Part shown: positions 4,902-6,282 of the stretch, piece after piece
How positions within the stretch are numbered: position 1 is the first letter of the stretch
Layout: each line of letters starts with the position of its first letter
Assembly (NCBI GenBank): GCA_937896185.1
Contig: CALBMG010000152.1
Coordinates: 1-6,282 of the forward strand
Length of the DNA stretch: 6,282 bases
From: an uncultured Microbacteriaceae bacterium
GTDB lineage: Bacteria; Actinomycetota; Actinomycetes; Actinomycetales; Microbacteriaceae
Direction of reading: 5' to 3'
Made by a program: the position numbers and the translations under genes
Notes under the pieces: generated by a model
Database searches by the model: none
Seen by the model: only the letters and a program-made list of their open reading frames with translations
What the model was told of the DNA's origin: nothing

Positions 4902-6282
4902 TACTTCTTGTCGCCCTCGTCGGTTGCGTCATCCTCGACAACCTCGGCGTCGATGATGTCCTCGTCGCTTTCCTTTGCGGCCTCTTCGGCGGGTGCGGCC
5001 TGCTCTGCTGCATACAGGGCCTCGCCCAGCTTGCTCTGGCTGGCGTTCAACGTGTCGAATGCTGCAGCAACGGCGGCGTCATCGGATCCGGCCAATGCGG
5101 TCTTCAGCGCGTCGACGTCGGTGCGAACCTCGGAGGTGATGTCGGCGGGAAGCTTGTCGGCGTTCTCGTCGAGGATCTTCTCGACCGAGTAGGCAAGCTG
5201 TTCGGCGTTGTTGCGCTTTTCTGCGCCCTCACGACGAGCCTTGTCCTCTGCGGCGTGTTCTTCGGCTTCGCGCACCATGCGCTCGATGTCTTCCTTCGAG
5301 AGCGAGGAACCGCCGGTGATCGTCATCGACTGTTCCTTATTCGTGCCCTTGTCCTTGGCGGACACGTGAACGATGCCGTTGGCGTCGATGTCGAACGTGA
5401 CCTCGACCTGGGGCACGCCGCGAGGCGCGGGGGCGATGCCCTGCAGCTCGAAGTTACCCAGCGACTTGTTGTCACGAGTGAAGTCGCGCTCGCCCTGGAA
5501 CACCTGGATCGACACCGAAGGCTGGTTGTCGTCGGCGGTGGTGAAGGTTTCCGAACGCTTCGTGGGAATCGCGGTGTTGCGCTCGATCAGCTTGGTCATG
5601 ATTCCACCCTTGGTCTCGATTCCGAGGCTCAGGGGGGTCACGTCGATCAGCAGCACGTCCTTGCGCTCACCCATCAGAACGCCGGCCTGCAGCGATGCAC
5701 CCACGGCAACAACCTCGTCGGGGTTCACACCCTTGTTGGCGTCACGGCCACCGGTCAGCTTCTTGACCAGTTCGGCCACGGCGGGCATGCGGGTGGAACC
5801 ACCCACGAGCACCACGTGTGCGATGTCGTTGACCGACACCTTGGCTTCGCGAATGACGTCCTCGAACGGCTTGCGGGTGCGCTCGATGAGGTCGGCGGTC
5901 AGTTCTTCGAACTTGGCGCGGGTCAGGGTCTCGTCGAGGTTGGCGGGGCCGTTTTCGGTGAGCGACAGGTAGGGCAGCTGAATGGTGGCGCTCATCGACG
6001 ACGAGAGTTCCTTCTTTGCCTGCTCTGCGGCTTCCTTCAGACGCTGCTTGGCGATCTTGTCGCCCGACACGTCGACACCGGTGGTTTCCTTGAAACGCTT
6101 GGCGAGGTAGTCGACCACGCGCTCGTCCCAGTCGTCACCACCGAGGCGGTTGTCACCACTGGTGGCGCGCACCTGGATGGTCGAGAAGTCGTCGTCCTTG
6201 CCCACTTCGAGCAGCGAAACGTCGAAGGTTCCACCACCGAGGTCGAATACGAGGATGAGCTCGTCTTCCTTACCCTTGTCCA
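4901..6282 (-). CDS. dnaK: DnaK (Hsp70 chaperone), 5' end outside the window
   Basis: The C-terminal 459 codons are present; the reading frame stays open to the right edge, beginning [20 protein letters not shown]. About 160 N-terminal residues are missing compared with a usual length near 620. DnaK binds exposed hydrophobic peptides and releases them under control of ATP, DnaJ and GrpE. Visible parts, numbered from the first visible residue: phosphate-2 loop DLGGGT (13-18), [10 protein letters not shown] (157-166) of the nucleotide-binding domain, hydrophobic interdomain linker DVLLIDV (208-214), peptide-binding beta domain (about 214-320), helical lid (about 326-425), and an acidic tail with DAEVVE. 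A GTG at 6203-6205 is internal and is not the start, because conserved sequence continues upstream of it in frame. This is the first gene of the operon in the transcribed direction, so the promoter and any HAIR operator lie outside the window. Confidence 0.98.
   Translation of the reverse strand, partial: DKGKEDELILVFDLGGGTFDVSLLEVGKDDDFSTIQVRATSGDNRLGGDDWDERVVDYLAKRFKETTGVDVSGDKIAKQRLKEAAEQAKKELSSSMSATIQLPYLSLTENGPANLDETLTRAKFEELTADLIERTRKPFEDVIREAKVSVNDIAHVVLVGGSTRMPAVAELVKKLTGGRDANKGVNPDEVVAVGASLQAGVLMGERKDVLLIDVTPLSLGIETKGGIMTKLIERNTAIPTKRSETFTTADDNQPSVSIQVFQGERDFTRDNKSLGNFELQGIAPAPRGVPQVEVTFDIDANGIVHVSAKDKGTNKEQSMTITGGSSLSKEDIERMVREAEEHAAEDKARREGAEKRNNAEQLAYSVEKILDENADKLPADITSEVRTDVDALKTALAGSDDAAVAAAFDTLNASQSKLGEALYAAEQAAPAEEAAKESDEDIIDAEVVEDDATDEGDKK

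Noticed and set aside
3213..5192. Long plus-strand open frame of 659 codons opposite dnaJ, grpE and the end of dnaK
   Set aside because: It is antisense to four well-recognised genes, its translation is low-complexity and rich in Cys, His and Ser/Ala runs with no recognisable domain, and it has no convincing start context. Long antisense frames are expected from strong third-position GC bias.
6203..6205. GTG as the start of dnaK
   Set aside because: Upstream codons in the same frame continue a perfect DnaK sequence including FDLGGGTFD to the window edge, so this GTG is an internal valine.

Overview
The window comes from a high-GC Gram-positive (Actinomycetota) chromosome. The evidence is the HspR-type MerR repressor inside a dnaK-grpE-dnaJ gene cluster, GC-rich codon use, strong AAGGAG/AGGAGG ribosome binding sites, and a ClpB that begins directly at the first ATPase domain. 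From memory of the family, the short ClpB and the zinc-finger-less DnaJ together point to Micrococcales, perhaps Microbacteriaceae. That placement is inference and no search was run.

All genes lie on the minus strand, so the operon reads from right to left. At the right edge is dnaK, whose 5' part is outside the window (4901-6282). It is followed by grpE (4347-4901, sharing one base with dnaK in a TAATG junction), a dnaJ-family co-chaperone (3351-4322), the repressor gene hspR (2920-3339), an N-domain-less clpB (728-2878) and a nitroreductase-family flavoprotein gene (131-694, with an SD-based start). Gaps are -1, 24, 11, 41 and 33 bases, so this looks like one six-gene transcription unit. 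It would encode the Hsp70 machine (DnaK, its J-protein and its nucleotide exchange factor), the Hsp100 disaggregase that works with it, the repressor that senses the state of DnaK, and a likely redox enzyme.

The operon appears to end at a rho-independent terminator at 77-105. Immediately beyond it a second, very compact unit begins: a promoter whose -35 overlaps the terminator T-tract, a perfect inverted repeat (46-63) covering the -10, and an ATG at 43-45 placed for leaderless translation. This opens the first 15 codons of what looks like a FitA/VapB-type ribbon-helix-helix antitoxin, cut off by the left edge.

The core genes are well-known families. The points worth a second look are the natural deltaN ClpB, the zinc-free J-protein, the absence of any cysteine in about 2000 encoded residues, the nitroreductase at the end of a chaperone operon, and the overlapping terminator/promoter/operator in front of the putative antitoxin. 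No gene-free stretch exceeds 300 bases. I saw no tRNA, rRNA, CRISPR array or insertion sequence.
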